Source of the DNA: Chromera velia
Lineage: Eukaryota; Sar; Chromeraceae
DNA: 64,000 nucleotides
Reading direction: 5' to 3'
NCBI GenBank assembly: GCA_018398765.1
Contig: JAHBMJ010000432.1
Coordinates: forward strand, 62,001-126,000
Part shown: piece after piece, positions 62,169 to 64,000 of the stretch
Layout of the letters: each line of letters begins with the position of its first letter
How positions within the stretch are numbered: the stretch's first letter is position 1
Program-made: the position numbers and the translations under genes
Notes under the pieces: generated by a model
The model's database searches: none
What the model was told of the DNA's origin: nothing
The model's input: only the letters and a program-made list of their open reading frames with translations

Positions 62169-63262
62169 GAGATATTCAGAAATTATACGTTGCTGTAGTA
62201 AATTATACTTTGCTGTTGTAATAGCCGAGCTGAGTGCATAAAGCTACAAGCTCCTCTCCTACCTCTCCTAGCTCTTTGACTGCTTCCTTCTCTGGTGGTT
62301 TAGTGCAGGACTCAGTGTGCTACCGCTGTAGAGAGGGAAATCCCCGTAAAGCTACAGAGATTCATGCCAGAGGTAACGGTGGCGATGGCTTCATAGTGCC
62401 CTGACGACAGCCTAGACGACAGCCGCTTTCCCGGGCCGCGTGAACTTTGACTTTCAAGTTCCGGGGCCGCATGTTGCGCAACAGCCTTTGAGATCGAAGC
62501 GCGGTCTCAAATCGTCGATTAATTGTGCGCATGCATTCGTGTGGATCTGATCATACTTCCCCTTTCTGATTGAAAGCTTGCATCACGGTTTAATGAGTGA
62601 CCTCCCGGTTTCTCACTCACTTCTTCTGATACTCGACCTTGATCTATGCATTCCTTCAAACGTTTCACCTCAGATTAGTCTAGGTGTTGCGATGGTTTCT
62701 TTATATAGATGGACGAGCTAGTGAGTTAATCTCCCTTTTGTCAGAATATCTTGATGTGATCGACCAAGGTGGTATGAGTCTAGGCCCTTTCGGTTACTAG
62801 TCTCCCGACCAGCGTCACCTATCACATCATGGAGTGAATCAGCTAGTAAATTTATGAATCGGTCGAGTGATATTCAATTTAAAGTTAGACCAGTGGTCCT
62901 ATAGTAGTGGTTTCCATTCAAACATCACATATATATTGCTAGATATATTGGGTAGAGCGCAAGTGGCTAGGCAAGTGGTTGGCTTAATAATTGTATGACT
63001 TTAACATCATTTCCATTTAAAAACTTCATTTAAAAAATTAAAAATTTTGTAAATAACTTGAACTGATTTAACTGAAGATAATGTATAAGAAAAACTTAGA
63101 TTTCTTTGTACCGCTTTATACTATATAATGTTTCATATATTTTCCAATAATATATAAAAAAAAAAAAAATAGTTCAAAACTCCAACAAAATGTTAGTCAT
63201 TTTTGAAGTCTAACTAAACACTTAAAACTTAGTTTTAATTTCTATTAGTAGTGCTAGGAAAA

Positions 63263-63345
63263 GGTTCAAGGTTCAAGGTTCACTTCGAAGTAATGAACCT
63301 GAATCAGGTTCAAAAACAGGTTTAAAAACAAGTTCACTTTAAATT
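63263..63345. repeat. GGTTCAA/GAACCTG repeat cluster
   Basis: Three tandem AGGTTCA units are followed by an inverted pair. The reverse complement (ACCTGTTTTTGAACCTGATTC) resembles 48303-48325 with GCACC replaced by GAACC, suggesting a shared family. Confidence 0.45.
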
Positions 63346-63422
63346 AATAGAAACCTCATTTTTTCGTGTTATTTTATGCCTTTAAATTAGGCTCTAATAC
63401 ATTTTTAGAACGTTTTATTACC

Positions 63423-64000
63423 TGTTAGGCCTCAGAGACGAGCGGCCGGGGTGGCGCTTTGGGCCGAAGGGACGCGAGGAGTGCGGTCCCGGAGGACCAA
63501 AGTGATTGACGCACGCCGCGCACGCGAGTCATGCAACACTTTCCAAACAACACTTGATTGCATTACACGGAATTGAACAAACAGACTGTATTGCAATAAA
63601 TGAAAAGAAGTCATAGAGAAATGATGATACAGAGTCTCCTTCTGTATTGGACATGCGCAATACAGAGCGTCCGAATTAAATCTAAATAAACGTGGTTGAA
63701 AGATCCAGAGCACCATACGTCACAGTCTCTATGCAATGTCCAAACAAACTGGAAGAACGACCCGAACCAAGGATGCACAGACTTTACACGTAAGTTGATA
63801 GTCGTCATGCTGCCGTCACGCTAGCTATACAACAAAAGTGGTAGACAGAGCACATTCTTTTTCACGGCCTCTGTCTCTCTTTCGTTGCAGCCATCTCTGG
63901 GACTACACGGTCGGGAAGGGCTTACCTCAACCCTTCCTTACCAGCCAACCAGGCAGTCAATCAGTGGTTCCAGGAGCTCTTCGAGGAAGACGAAGAGGAG
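63423..64000 (+). mobile_element. possible 5' end of an LTR retrotransposon (fossil, runs off the right edge)
   Basis: 63423-63834 (412 bp) starts TGTT and ends AACA. Four bases later, TGGTAGACAGAGC resembles the primer-binding site that pairs with initiator-methionine tRNA in many LTR elements. AATAAA signals lie inside the putative LTR at about 63595 and 63685. After a TTGCAG at 63885-63890 an open stretch continues to the window end; it contains RSGRAYLNPSLPANQ and an acidic end, and could be the start of a gag-like protein. The LTR differs from the one at 1005-1369. Whether the element is whole cannot be seen. A host-gene exon is the alternative. Confidence 0.35.

Larger units (their letters stand above)
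61850..63422. other. 3' region with CT/TG microsatellite, then AT-rich spacer
   Basis: No gene is seen. (CT)n and (TG)n arrays occupy about 62015-62166. 62960-63422 is AT-rich. At 63263-63345 there are repeated GGTTCAA words and an inverted pair GAACCTGA/TCAGGTTC. Confidence 0.6.

Overview
This is a stretch of nuclear DNA from an intron-rich microbial eukaryote. It carries a cilium gene (CFAP299), a MAP kinase with a TEY loop, GT-AG introns, LTR-retroelement ends and very abundant microsatellites. My best guess is an alga of the chromerid/alveolate kind (Chromera velia-like). That is inferred from the gene mix and repeat style; the sequence alone does not prove it.

Layout. The left edge (1-1369) is the 3' end of a Ty3/gypsy-like LTR element. 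A minus-strand secreted modular protein follows (2425-5508), then an AT-rich gap. Next is a DEAD-box helicase (7262-10024, minus) head-to-head with CFAP299 (10654-12221, plus). After another gap, a possible F-box protein (14614-15648, minus) stands head-to-head with a YggE/SIMPL-domain protein (16464-17228, plus). From about 17.2 to 38.8 kb there is no gene I can support: one foldback element, then about 20 kb of decayed tetranucleotide and purine/pyrimidine repeats. An ERK-type MAP kinase (38806/39836-43012, minus) sits beside an assembly-like 1,029-bp duplication and an N gap. It is divergent from a small unknown gene (44020-45212, plus). A second foldback element and other repeats fill 45-49 kb. 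An opine (octopine/nopaline) dehydrogenase (49926-52138, minus) and a POT/PTR2 peptide transporter (53923-59429, minus) follow. The transporter is head-to-head with an Rnl2-type RNA ligase (60176-61849, plus). The right edge (63423-64000) looks like the 5' LTR and start of another LTR element.

The genes do not form a pathway; they look like an ordinary eukaryotic neighbourhood in which eight of ten genes form four divergent pairs. I rebuilt 25 introns by reading-frame continuity. They show the most interesting pattern in the window. Twenty start with GTNNGT, many as tandem tetranucleotide repeats (GTCT, GTCA, GTCC, GTTG) that run on from the donor site. Twenty-two end in GCAG, several inside a GCAT or GCGT repeat. 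The same 4-bp texture fills the 20-kb desert, so the splice sites appear to be embedded in, or to have seeded, tetranucleotide repeats.
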